Below are positions 1-7,928 of a stretch of DNA of 64,000 bases, in pieces. The stretch lies in assembly GCA_034440175.1 (NCBI GenBank), contig JAWXBO010000003.1:1-64000 (forward strand), given 5' to 3'. Positions within the stretch are counted from its first letter, which is position 1. Each line of letters starts with the position of its first letter. The notes beneath the pieces were generated by a model. It saw only the letters and a list, made by a program, of their open reading frames with translations, had not been told where the DNA came from and made no database searches. A program made the translations under genes and the position numbers. The DNA comes from SZUA-430 sp034440175 (lineage in GTDB: Bacteria > Pseudomonadota > Alphaproteobacteria > Micropepsales > Micropepsaceae).

Positions 1-75
1 AGGGATTCCATCCGCCTCCGGCGCAAAACCGCTGGGTGGGACGACGAATATCTCGCCAGCCTCATCGCCGCGTGA
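1..75 (+). CDS. C-terminal end of an unidentified protein (5' end outside window)
   Basis: Frame 1 is open from the window edge and ends at a TGA at 73-75, giving 24 residues that finish WDDEYLASLIAA. It runs toward the toxin gene on the opposite strand and stops 6 bp before it. There is too little sequence to name a family. It could be an accidental open frame, but the end fits the gene spacing seen elsewhere here. Confidence 0.35.
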   Translation, partial: RDSIRLRRKTAGWDDEYLASLIAA

Positions 76-81
76 TTTCCT

Positions 82-336
82 TCACCCGATTCCCCTGCTG
101 TCTTCGACGGTAAAGGCGATGGTTGCGCGGCGGCGGAAGCCAACGGTCCGCAGGCCCGGCCGGATGTCGTCGCGCCGCGTTCCCCGGTGCGAGGATACTT
201 TGAATCCCTCGCAGTCGCGGACGATGGAGCCGGTAAACCGTTCGGCTATCGCAGAAGATTTTTCAAAGGCGATGTGACGTGGGAGCGCGACGAGTTGCGT
301 TTCGGCTTCGGGTGAAAAGATGACTTGTCTTGTCAT
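82..336 (-). CDS. ParE/RelE-family toxin, C-terminus apparently lost
   Basis: This 84-residue protein has the ParE-type core: an N-terminal VIFSPEAETQL strand-helix, an AIAERFTGSIVRDCEGF helix, and SHRGTRRDDIRPGLR followed by GFRRRATIAFTVED. Family members are usually near 95-100 residues and continue after the VED position with a strand and a GGRDFE-like tail. Here the protein switches to SRGIG and stops, so the last strand looks lost, probably through a frameshift or deletion. Its start overlaps the end of the antitoxin gene by 4 bp (ATGA), the usual coupled arrangement. ParE toxins inhibit gyrase; whether this shortened form is active is uncertain. Confidence 0.75.
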   Translation of the reverse strand: MTRQVIFSPEAETQLVALPRHIAFEKSSAIAERFTGSIVRDCEGFKVSSHRGTRRDDIRPGLRTVGFRRRATIAFTVEDSRGIG

Positions 337-611
337 CGAGACTTTCTTGTTCGCTTGCTCTCCGCCGCAAGCGAAGCGCGAACCTTGGCTGCTGAACGGC
401 CACGCGCGGGATCGGCTTTCATCGCATCAAAGGCCGGAGCAACGTCGCGCTGAAGCCAGCTTTCTACGGCACGGTCACGCGCCTCAAGCGCGCGCAAACC
501 GTCGCGCATAACCTCGCTCTCGCTCGCGTACTCGCCCGACGAGACTTTTTTTCGGACCATCTGCGCCATTTCAATGGGCAGTGTGACGCTGAATTGCTGG
601 GTTGTTCTCAT
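333..611 (-). CDS. ParD-like ribbon-helix-helix antitoxin
   Basis: A 92-residue protein with an N-terminal CopG/RHH segment (QFSVTLPIEMAQMVRKKVSSGEYASESEVMRDGLRAL). This is the DNA-binding and dimerisation unit of ParD antitoxins, and it autoregulates the operon in characterised systems. The charged C-terminal half is the expected toxin-binding region. It is the first gene of a two-gene leftward operon whose toxin gene overlaps it by 4 bp. The short A+T-rich stretch at about 612-665 is where its promoter and operator should lie. Confidence 0.85.
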   Translation of the reverse strand: MRTTQQFSVTLPIEMAQMVRKKVSSGEYASESEVMRDGLRALEARDRAVESWLQRDVAPAFDAMKADPARGRSAAKVRASLAAESKRTRKSR

Positions 612-687
612 TGATCTATTCCAGTAGTGTTTAATAGGATTAAATCATATTCTTGTGTTCTGATCAAGTGGTCGCTGTGCACGTCCG

Positions 688-2208
688 TCAGCCCTTCGCT
701 TGTTGCCCCAACACTTTCTTCGGCGGGTATTTTTTGAAGGTTCCAAGGTGGTTGCGGATGCCGTGTTGGAAGACGTCGACATAGGCGAGTTTGCGGGTCA
801 TGTAGTTGTGGGTTTCCTTGGGATCGAGCCAGAGATTATACATGCGCGCGTAGGCGTAGCGTTCAAGCACGCCGGTGAAGCCGCCGGGGCCTGCTTGGCC
901 GGCGTCGTCGTCGGAGGTTGCCGTCAGCACCATTTTGTATTCGCCGCAGCGCAAGGCTGAGAAATTTTCTTGCAGCCAATAATAGTGGTATTTGCGGTTC
1001 GATGCGCCGCCGGGAGCGAGCAGGAATGATGTCTGGTCGATGCCGTCAATGTAGCGATCCGTGGGCAGGCGCGCGGATTCTCCCGCGAGGCCGAGTGCGG
1101 TCGGCATGATGTCGTTGAAGTCGAAGAGGCCGTCGCTCTTTTGATCGGGTTCGATGGTGCCTTGCCACATCATTAAGCCCGGCACGCGAACGCCGCCTTC
1201 CCAGGTTGAGCCTTTGGCGCAGCGGAAGGGCGTGAAGGCCGAGTCGGGCCAGGTTTCCATATGCGGGCCGTTGTCGGAGGAGATGAAGATCAATGTGTCT
1301 TCGAGTTGGCCGGTGGCGCGCAGAGTTTCGACGAGGCGGCCGATGATTTCGTCCATCTCCAGCATCGTGTCTTTGTAGGGATGGCGGGCGGGGGATTTGC
1401 CGAGGAATTTCTCGTGCGGGTAATTGTCGAAGTGGGCGCCGCGCGTGCAGTGATAGAGCAGCCAGGGTTGGTCTTTTTTGGCCATGCCGGTGATGAAGTT
1501 TTGCGAATACTGGCACCATTTTTCGTCAAGCAGCGAGAGTACGGGGATTGTCACTTCTTCGACGTTCGTGGCAGCGCCACCGCGTTTGGCGTGCACGAAG
1601 CAGCGGTTGAAGGGCATGTTCTTGACCCATTCGGTGCGGGCGTCGGAATAGACGATCTCGGGGAAATAATGCGGGTCGCGCCACTCGGAATACATATCGG
1701 AGACCGAGAGGAAGCCGTAGAAATCGTCGAAGCCGACGTTCTGGGGTTGTGACGCGGAGTTCTCACCGACGTGCCATTTGCCGACGGCCTGGGTGACGTA
1801 GCCGCCCTCGGACAGCAATTGCGCCACGGTTGTTTCACCCTGCAATCCGCCCGCTTCGCCGTACATCGGCGGGCGATGCAGGCCGTGGCGGTTGGGGACG
1901 CGGCCGGTGAGAAGCGTCGCACGCGAAGGCGAGCAACTGGGCTCGGAATAGCACGAGGTCAGTTGCAGCCCGTTGCGCGCGATCTTGTCGAAGTTGGGTG
2001 TGGGCGCGCCGACGGCAACACCGCCGCCGTAGCAGCCGAAGTCGCCCCAGCCGACGTCGTCCATGAGGAAGACGAGGATGTTGGGGCGTTTTTTGCGCGC
2101 GGCGAGTTTTTGTTCAGCGATTTTGTCCTGGGCGGGGTGGACGAAGGCCGGTTCAAGGTGCGATGCCTTTTGCACGGTGGCGCTGGCGATGGCGTCGAAA
2201 TTGGGCAT
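688..2208 (-). CDS. Type I sulfatase (arylsulfatase family)
   Basis: A 506-residue sulfatase. The N-terminal NILVFLMDDVGWGDFG motif carries the metal-binding DD pair (residues 50-51). CSPSR at 92-96 is the formylglycine site, whose Cys is oxidised to make the catalytic aldehyde hydrate. KWHVG (K144, H146), H259 and SSDNG (D312, N313) complete the usual active-site set. The family hydrolyses sulfate esters; the substrate cannot be read from sequence. No signal peptide is visible at the N-terminus, although many relatives are exported, so this one may be cytoplasmic. It is divergent from the GNAT gene at 2263 and has no formylglycine-generating enzyme nearby in the window. Confidence 0.9.
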   Translation of the reverse strand: MPNFDAIASATVQKASHLEPAFVHPAQDKIAEQKLAARKKRPNILVFLMDDVGWGDFGCYGGGVAVGAPTPNFDKIARNGLQLTSCYSEPSCSPSRATLLTGRVPNRHGLHRPPMYGEAGGLQGETTVAQLLSEGGYVTQAVGKWHVGENSASQPQNVGFDDFYGFLSVSDMYSEWRDPHYFPEIVYSDARTEWVKNMPFNRCFVHAKRGGAATNVEEVTIPVLSLLDEKWCQYSQNFITGMAKKDQPWLLYHCTRGAHFDNYPHEKFLGKSPARHPYKDTMLEMDEIIGRLVETLRATGQLEDTLIFISSDNGPHMETWPDSAFTPFRCAKGSTWEGGVRVPGLMMWQGTIEPDQKSDGLFDFNDIMPTALGLAGESARLPTDRYIDGIDQTSFLLAPGGASNRKYHYYWLQENFSALRCGEYKMVLTATSDDDAGQAGPGGFTGVLERYAYARMYNLWLDPKETHNYMTRKLAYVDVFQHGIRNHLGTFKKYPPKKVLGQQAKG

Positions 2209-2262
2209 AGTGTGTCCTCAATAGTTTGCCCGCTTTTATGGCAGAGCGAAAAGGAGTTGGCG

Positions 2263-2787
2263 ATGGTGGGCGCAGTGCCAGTTGTGGAGACGGAGCGGCT
2301 GAGGCTTCGCGGGCACCGGCTCGATGACTTCGAGGCTTGCGCGGCGCTGTGGGCGGATCCCGTTGTCACGCGGTTCATTGGGGGCAAGGCTTCGACGCGC
2401 GATGAGTCGTGGATGCGGCTGCTGCGCAATGTGGGACATTGGTCGCTGCTTGGGTTTGGCTATTGGCTGGTGGAGGAAAAGGCGTCGGATCGCTTTGTGG
2501 GTGAGATCGGATTCTCGGAATTGAAACGCGAGATCGAGCCTGGGTTCGAAGGTGTGCCCGAGGCGGGTTGGGTTTTGCTGCCAACGGCTCACGGCCGGGG
2601 CATTGCGACGGAGGCGGTGAAAGCCGTCCTGGCTTGGGGTGATAAGAAATTCACCGGCGGGCCAACGGTGTGCATCATCAATCCTGAGAATTCAGCGTCG
2701 ATCGGTGTGGCTGCGAAGTGCGGCTATCGCGAGGTCGCGCGCACGACGTATAAAGGTGCGCCGATTATTCAGTACCGGCGGAATTGA
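2263..2787 (+). CDS. GNAT family N-acetyltransferase (RimJ/RimL-like)
   Basis: 174 residues beginning VETERLRLRGHRLDDFE, the typical opening of RimJ/RimL-type acetyltransferases. The acetyl-CoA pyrophosphate loop is AHGRGIATEA, and the C-terminal part reads INPENSASIGVAAKCGY, the hallmark of this subgroup. The open frame extends far upstream, antisense to the sulfatase. The start at 2263 is chosen because AAGGAG lies at 2251-2256 and homology begins there. The acceptor could be an N-terminal amine, an antibiotic or another small amine. Confidence 0.9.
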   Translation: MVGAVPVVETERLRLRGHRLDDFEACAALWADPVVTRFIGGKASTRDESWMRLLRNVGHWSLLGFGYWLVEEKASDRFVGEIGFSELKREIEPGFEGVPEAGWVLLPTAHGRGIATEAVKAVLAWGDKKFTGGPTVCIINPENSASIGVAAKCGYREVARTTYKGAPIIQYRRN

Positions 2788-2806
2788 AGAAAGTTAAAAC
2801 GAGCTT

Positions 2807-2974
2807 GTCATCCCGCACGCGGTGCAGCACCCTTGTGCTGCTCCGCAGTTGCGGGACCCACCGGGGTTGATACTTAAAAATGCTTGAATTGAGTTACTTT
2901 CGAAAGAGTCGAGCCTCGCGTGAGTCCCATGTCTGCGAAGCGGCATAAGGATGCCGCATCGCGCACGGGATGAC
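2807..2974. repeat. 168-bp palindromic intergenic element
   Basis: The ends are imperfect inverted repeats of about 23 bp: the left end begins GTCATCCCGCACGCGGTGC, and the reverse complement of the right end begins GTCATCCCGTGCGCGATGC. Each end contains its own hairpin (GTGCAGCAC-CCTT-GTGCTGC on the left, GCGGCAT-AAGG-ATGCCGC on the right). It fills most of the gap between the GNAT gene and putA. It resembles a BIME/MITE-like non-coding repeat; no second copy was found in this window. Confidence 0.65.
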
Positions 2975-3012
2975 GAATTTATTTCTGTAGTGGAGTTTTG
3001 TGGACTTGCTGA

Positions 3013-6000
3013 ATGACACTTGATCATGCGCGGGCCGAGATGGCGCGGCTTTACCTGTGCGACGAGACCGAGGTCGTGAGCGCGCTTGTACCGCGCGCGC
3101 GCTTGAATGCGGCTGAACGGGCGGGCACGGAGACGTTGGCGCGGGATTTGGTGGCGCGGGTGCGGGCGCAGCGCAAGCGGGGCGGGCTCGATGCTTTCTT
3201 GCACCAGTACGCGCTGTCTACCGAGGAAGGCGTCGTGTTGATGTGTCTCGCGGAGGCTTTGTTGCGGGTGCCGGATGCAGAGACGGCCGACAGACTGATC
3301 AAGGACAAGATCGGTTCGGCGCATTGGGACAAACATCTGGGGCAGTCGTCGTCGGCGTTTGTGAACGCATCGACTTGGGCGCTGATGCTGACGGGCCATG
3401 TCGTCAGGCTGGGTGAAAAGTCGCAGGACTGGACGGCGATTTTCGGTAAGCTCGTTCATCGCAGTGGCGAGCCGATTATCCGTCAGGCGATGACAACAGC
3501 GATGCGCATCATGGGTGGGCAGTTCGTGCTGGGGCGCACGCTTGAGGAAGCGTTGAAGCGGGGACAGGAGGCGGCCCGGCGCGGCAATCGCTTTTCGTTC
3601 GACATGCTGGGCGAAGCGGCGATGACGCATGAAGATGCGGAGCGCTATGCGCGTTCGTATGCCGATGCAATTGCGTCGATTGCCAGGCATGAAGACAAGC
3701 GCCAAGGCGATATATTCACGCGCAATTCGATCTCGGTGAAATTGTCGGCCATTCATCCGCGGCTAGAGTACCTCAAGCTTGATCGTGTGAAGCGGGAAAT
3801 TTTGCCACGCGCTTTGGCGTTGTGTATGGCGGCGCGCGAGGCGGGGATCGGTTTTACCATCGATGCCGAGGAGGCTGACCGGCTCGAGGTTCAGCTGGAA
3901 ATATTCGCGGCGCTGGCGGGTGCTCCCGAACTGGCGGGTTGGGACGGTTTGGGTCTTGCGGTGCAAGCTTACCAGAAACGCGCGCCGGCGGTAATCGATT
4001 GGCTGGCGCAGGTTGCGCGGCAAAGCAAGCGGCGCCTTCCGGTGCGGCTGGTTAAGGGCGCCTATTGGGATAGTGAAATCAAACGGGCGCAGGAACTGGG
4101 CATCGAGGGCTATCCGGTATTTACGCGCAAGGCCTCAACCGATGTCTCGTATATCGCCTGCGCGCGGGCGCTGCTTGAAGACCGCGCTGCGTTCTTTCCG
4201 ATGTTTGCGACGCATAACGCGCACACGCTGGCGGCAGTAAAAACGCTTGCGGGTGCGCGCGACGATTATGAGTTCCAACGTCTGCACGGCATGGGTGAGG
4301 AACTCTACGATCAAGCAGATGTTCCTTGCCGTATCTACGCTCCGGTCGGCGCTCATGAGGATTTGCTTGCCTATCTCGTACGCCGCTTGCTTGAGAACGG
4401 CGCCAACACCTCTTTTGTCAACCGGCTTGCCGATGACGAGGCGCCTATCGCCGATATCATTGCCGACCCCGTCGATCAGGTTGAGCTCATGTCACAAAAG
4501 TCGCATCCGCGTATTCCGTTGCCGATGAATCTGTTTGAAGACCGGCAAAACTCAAAGGGGTTTTTGTTGAGCGATCCCGCGCAATCGGCGCTGTTGATGA
4601 AAGCTATTGACGAGGCCGTATCGCGGCCTTGGGAGGCGGGGCCGCTCGTGGGTGGCGCTTTCCAATCGGGCAAGGCCCGCGATGTGTTCGATCCGAGCTT
4701 GCGTTCGCGCCAGATTGGCCGCGTTGTCGAGGCGACACCTGAGGTGGCGGCTAACGCCGTGGCAATGGCACAAGCCGCGCAATTCGATTGGGATGCGCTG
4801 GGCGGAGGAAAGCGCGCCGATATCTTGCTCAAGGCGGCCGATCTGTTTGAGCGCGATGCGGCGGTGCTCATCGGCCTGTGCGTGCGTGAAGCGGGCAAGA
4901 CGGTTGCCAATGGCCTTGCAGACGTGCGCGAGGCGATCGATTTTTTGCGCTACTATGCGGAACTGGCGCGGGCCGACTTTGATCAGCCAAAGGTTCTTCC
5001 CGGACCCACGGGCGAGCGCAATGAATTGTCGATGCATGGGCGCGGGGTGTTTGCTGCGATCAGTCCTTGGAATTTTCCAGTGGCGATCTTCACCGGGCAA
5101 ATCGCGGGGGCGCTGGCCGCAGGAAATTGTGTCGTTGCCAAACCTGCCGAGCGAACGGCGATCACCGCCTATGCCGCAACGCGGTTGCTGCACGAGGCGG
5201 GCGTGCCGGGTGACGTGCTTCATCTTCTGCCGGGTGAAGGGCGCGTCATCGGCAGCGCGATGATCCGTAACCCCGGCGTCGCGGGCGTCGTCTTCACCGG
5301 CGGCACGGACACGGGGCACACCATCAATCGCATGCTGGCCGGGCGTGACGGGCCGATCGTGACGTTCATCGCCGAGACGGGCGGGTTGAATGCGATGATC
5401 GCCGACTCAACAGCGCTGCCCGAGCAGTTGGTGCGCGATGCGGTGATGTCGGCGTTCGATAGCGCGGGGCAGCGCTGTTCGGCGCTGCGCGTGTTGTTTC
5501 TGCAGAACGACATCGCCGACAAGGTTCTCAAATTGTTGGCGGGGACGATGGCGGAACTCAAGATAGGCGATCCGATGAAGCTCGACACCGATATCGGGCC
5601 GGTGATCGACAGCGCGGCGATGGCGATGCTTGAGGCGCACGCCAAGCGAATGGCGGGCGAAGGCAAGCTCATCGCCGAAGCATCGCTAAGCACGGAGACA
5701 AAGGACGGCTATTTCTTCGCTCCGCGCGCTTACGAGATCGACGCGATCTCGCGGCTGGAGCGCGAAGTGTTTGGTCCGATCTTGCATGTCGTGCGTTATG
5801 AGGCCAGCGCGCTCGGCAAAGTCTGCGCGGCGATTAACGCGACGGGGTATGGTCTGACCTTGGGCGTGCACACGCGCATTCAGGAGACGGCCGATTTCAT
5901 CCGGGCGCAGGCGCGGGTTGGAAATTTGTATGTCAACCGCAACCAGATCGGCGCGGTGGTGGGCGTGCAGCCGTTCGGCGGCGAAGGATTATCGGGGACA

Positions 6001-6120
6001 GGGCCAAAGGCGGGTGGTCCGCATTATCTGCACCGGTTTGCGGTGGAGCGCACCGCCTGCACCAACACAACGGCGGCGGGCGGGAATGCGAGTTTGCTGT
6101 CACTGGGAGAGGCGGGATGA
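3013..6120 (+). CDS. putA: Bifunctional proline dehydrogenase / L-glutamate gamma-semialdehyde dehydrogenase
   Basis: A 1035-residue PutA. The N-terminal half is the FAD-dependent proline dehydrogenase barrel (about residues 180-480, including SVKLSAIHPR and RLVKGAYWDSEIKRAQ). The C-terminal half is the NAD-dependent aldehyde dehydrogenase, with SPWNFPVAIF, FTGGTDTG, the general base E788 (AETGG) and the nucleophile C822 (GQRCSALR). Together they oxidise proline to glutamate, channelling the semialdehyde. The length matches short PutA proteins that lack the ribbon-helix-helix repressor domain, and no such domain is visible. It stands alone, with the palindromic element just upstream and a convergent DUF2177 gene 7 bp downstream. 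Confidence 0.97.
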   Translation: MTLDHARAEMARLYLCDETEVVSALVPRARLNAAERAGTETLARDLVARVRAQRKRGGLDAFLHQYALSTEEGVVLMCLAEALLRVPDAETADRLIKDKIGSAHWDKHLGQSSSAFVNASTWALMLTGHVVRLGEKSQDWTAIFGKLVHRSGEPIIRQAMTTAMRIMGGQFVLGRTLEEALKRGQEAARRGNRFSFDMLGEAAMTHEDAERYARSYADAIASIARHEDKRQGDIFTRNSISVKLSAIHPRLEYLKLDRVKREILPRALALCMAAREAGIGFTIDAEEADRLEVQLEIFAALAGAPELAGWDGLGLAVQAYQKRAPAVIDWLAQVARQSKRRLPVRLVKGAYWDSEIKRAQELGIEGYPVFTRKASTDVSYIACARALLEDRAAFFPMFATHNAHTLAAVKTLAGARDDYEFQRLHGMGEELYDQADVPCRIYAPVGAHEDLLAYLVRRLLENGANTSFVNRLADDEAPIADIIADPVDQVELMSQKSHPRIPLPMNLFEDRQNSKGFLLSDPAQSALLMKAIDEAVSRPWEAGPLVGGAFQSGKARDVFDPSLRSRQIGRVVEATPEVAANAVAMAQAAQFDWDALGGGKRADILLKAADLFERDAAVLIGLCVREAGKTVANGLADVREAIDFLRYYAELARADFDQPKVLPGPTGERNELSMHGRGVFAAISPWNFPVAIFTGQIAGALAAGNCVVAKPAERTAITAYAATRLLHEAGVPGDVLHLLPGEGRVIGSAMIRNPGVAGVVFTGGTDTGHTINRMLAGRDGPIVTFIAETGGLNAMIADSTALPEQLVRDAVMSAFDSAGQRCSALRVLFLQNDIADKVLKLLAGTMAELKIGDPMKLDTDIGPVIDSAAMAMLEAHAKRMAGEGKLIAEASLSTETKDGYFFAPRAYEIDAISRLEREVFGPILHVVRYEASALGKVCAAINATGYGLTLGVHTRIQETADFIRAQARVGNLYVNRNQIGAVVGVQPFGGEGLSGTGPKAGGPHYLHRFAVERTACTNTTAAGGNASLLSLGEAG

Positions 6121-6127
6121 GGCTGAA

Positions 6128-6535
6128 CTAAGCGGAGAAGATTTTGCCGGCAACAAAGAAGGTGCAGGCGACGGCTGCGGCGGATGCGAAAGTGCCCCAG
6201 GCCATGTCGATCAGGGCGAGTTTGAGGCTGAAACCGTTAAGCACGGAGAGATTGGTCAAGTCGTAGGTCGCGTAGGCGATAAGGCCGAATGCGGCGCCCA
6301 GCGCAATGGCTTGAATGGCGGAGTCCGCCTTGAGTCCCGGCAGGACGGCGAATAACGTCAGGCCTGCGGCATACAGAAGGTAAAATGCGGCGGCCGCGAC
6401 AAGGTTGGGGTCCTTGCGCATCAGGTCACCCATTTCCGCGACGTACGTGCTCTTGGCGATCCACCCCAGCCAAAAGAAATCGATCGCCAGAAATGCGATC
6501 AACGTCACGCCATAGCTTACCAGTACCTTGGTCAT
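6128..6535 (-). CDS. DUF2177 family membrane protein
   Basis: 135 residues from MTKVLVSYG with four predicted membrane segments (around residues 5-22, 45-63, 75-95 and 105-128) and the family-typical FLAIDFFWLGWIAKSTYVAEMGDLM and ATYDLTNLSVL. A longer frame is open upstream, but the start at 6535 overlaps the chrR stop by one base (TGATG), implying translational coupling. DUF2177 genes recur next to rpoE-chrR in alphaproteobacteria and are probably part of that response. Its biochemical role is unknown. Confidence 0.9.
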   Translation of the reverse strand: MTKVLVSYGVTLIAFLAIDFFWLGWIAKSTYVAEMGDLMRKDPNLVAAAAFYLLYAAGLTLFAVLPGLKADSAIQAIALGAAFGLIAYATYDLTNLSVLNGFSLKLALIDMAWGTFASAAAVACTFFVAGKIFSA

Positions 6536-7188
6536 CAAATGCCAATGAACGGTTGCATGAGGCGGGCGGCCCAGTGTTTGAAGCGTGTCGGCGCCTCGGT
6601 CGCTACGAGGCAGATGCACGGCGCATCGCGTTCGACGATAGGCTGATGTTCGATATCGACGTCGAGATCGGCCACGTCGCCTTGAGCGAACCGCCCGAGG
6701 CGATCATTGTAAGCACCGGACAAGATCAGCGTGATTTCTTCTCCGCCATGGCCGTGTTCGGGCATTGCCGTCCCTGCCGCGACGCGGACGAGAAACAGCT
6801 TGCTGCGGGATGAAGCGGGGACCGGAAGGTCGACCATTGCCCAACCGGGCGCCCTGGTTTTCCATTTGAGATCCGCGAGCTTTTGGCCGGCCAATACATG
6901 CGCGAGCGGCAAAGGGACCTCGCCGCGTGAAGCCGGGCTTCTGGGAAAGCGATGCAGCGTTGCCCGGTCGAGACGATCAAGGGTCCGGGTACGGCAGTTG
7001 TCCGACACCGATGTTCCATCAAGTCCTTCAAGCAGCGCGCCACCCACCTGTTCTGCATCGCGCATGGTGCTGCGGCAGACGGGGCACCAGTCGATGTGGG
7101 CTGCCGCAACGACGCTTAACACCGGATCGAGGGTTCCCGCCGCAAACGCCAGGATGGTTGCTGGGTCCAAATGTTGGTGGATATTCAA
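6535..7188 (-). CDS. chrR: ChrR-type zinc anti-sigma factor with cupin domain
   Basis: 217 residues in two parts. The N-terminal zinc anti-sigma domain has H6, H31, C35 and C38, the same positions as the zinc ligands of Rhodobacter sphaeroides ChrR. The C-terminal cupin-like domain has EHGHGGEE and a later EHQP His cluster. In R. sphaeroides ChrR holds the ECF sigma factor inactive and releases it on singlet oxygen, the cupin domain being needed for sensing. The gene overlaps rpoE by 4 bp and the DUF2177 gene by one base, giving a tight three-gene operon. Confidence 0.95.
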   Translation of the reverse strand: MNIHQHLDPATILAFAAGTLDPVLSVVAAAHIDWCPVCRSTMRDAEQVGGALLEGLDGTSVSDNCRTRTLDRLDRATLHRFPRSPASRGEVPLPLAHVLAGQKLADLKWKTRAPGWAMVDLPVPASSRSKLFLVRVAAGTAMPEHGHGGEEITLILSGAYNDRLGRFAQGDVADLDVDIEHQPIVERDAPCICLVATEAPTRFKHWAARLMQPFIGI

Positions 7189-7787
7189 TTGAGGTTCTCC
7201 AAAGTCTTACGCAAACGTCCATAGGCCAGCCGCATGCGCGACTTAACGGTGCCGAGCGGCAAGTTAAGCCGCAATGCTATTTCGCTTTGTGGCAAGTCAT
7301 CGACGAATGAGAGCATCAGCGCCTCTTTTTGCTCGGCTGGAATTTCTGCCAGTGCCTGGGCCACTAGACCGGCCTCCTGCTTGCGCGTCAGAAGTTCATC
7401 GCTTCCCGGTTCCCCAGATGGAGCATCGTAATCACCCAAGTCCGACAGCGGCATGAGCGATACGCGTCTGCCGCGGTCAAACCACAGATTGCGGGCGATA
7501 GTGTAGACCCAGGCCGATACCGAACCCTTGGCCGGATCATAGAGGCCGGCTTTGGTCCACACGAGGATCAACGTTTCCTGCAGCATATCTTCGGCCAGAT
7601 CGGGCGCGGCTCCTTTGCGCATCATGAAGCTTTTGAGGCGAGGCGCAAAATTATCGAACAACTCACTGAAGGCTTCCCGGTCGAGATTTTGCGCAACGCT
7701 TTGCAACAAACGCCGGGCGGCCCGATCTTCCAACTGCCGGGCGGTCAGTTTATCTGTTGTCGACATGCCCGAGGCCATTGCGTGCAC
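7185..7787 (-). CDS. rpoE: ECF sigma factor, RpoE/ChrR (singlet oxygen) group
   Basis: About 200 residues with sigma region 2 (FDNFAPRLKSFMMRKGAAPDLAEDMLQETLILVW, then YDPAKGSVSAWVYTIARN) and region 4 (EIPAEQKEALMLSFVDDLPQSEIALRLNLPLGTVKSRMRLAYGRLR). The partner ChrR overlaps its 3' end. GTG at 7787 follows AAAGGA at a normal distance; ATGs at 7778 and 7766 are alternatives. A TGATCC-N16-CGTA promoter upstream fits positive autoregulation. In relatives the regulon includes the lipid-modifying genes that here are transcribed divergently. Confidence 0.95.
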   Translation of the reverse strand: MHAMASGMSTTDKLTARQLEDRAARRLLQSVAQNLDREAFSELFDNFAPRLKSFMMRKGAAPDLAEDMLQETLILVWTKAGLYDPAKGSVSAWVYTIARNLWFDRGRRVSLMPLSDLGDYDAPSGEPGSDELLTRKQEAGLVAQALAEIPAEQKEALMLSFVDDLPQSEIALRLNLPLGTVKSRMRLAYGRLRKTLENLN

Positions 7788-7813
7788 AGATGAATCCTTT
7801 CATCGAATACTAC

Positions 7814-7842
7814 TCCTACGCTTTGCGCCCGGCACCGGATCA
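7814..7842 (-). promoter_or_regulatory. Probable RpoE-dependent promoter of rpoE-chrR
   Basis: Read on the minus strand: TGATCC (7842-7837), a 16-nt spacer, then CGTAGGA starting at 7820. TGATCC is the -35 element reported for RpoE-ChrR regulons. Element and spacing repeat on the other arm of the divergent region. Confidence 0.7.
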
Positions 7843-7871
7843 CCGGTTTGCAAGTTAATCATACTGGCGAT

Positions 7872-7900
7872 TGATCCAACTGCCTTCCCGGTACGTTATA
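7872..7900 (+). promoter_or_regulatory. Probable RpoE-dependent promoter of the FAD oxidoreductase-DUF1365-cfa operon
   Basis: TGATCC at 7872-7877, a 16-nt spacer, then CGTTATA at 7894-7900, about 30 nt before the TTG start at 7929. The -35 hexamer and spacer length are the same as in the divergent rpoE promoter. Confidence 0.7.
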
Positions 7901-7928
7901 CAGCCCGGACACTGAAAGGCATGAATCG

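Noticed and set aside
1771..2262. N-terminal extension of the GNAT frame
   Set aside because: The region is antisense to the sulfatase; a ribosome site and the family N-terminus point to 2263.
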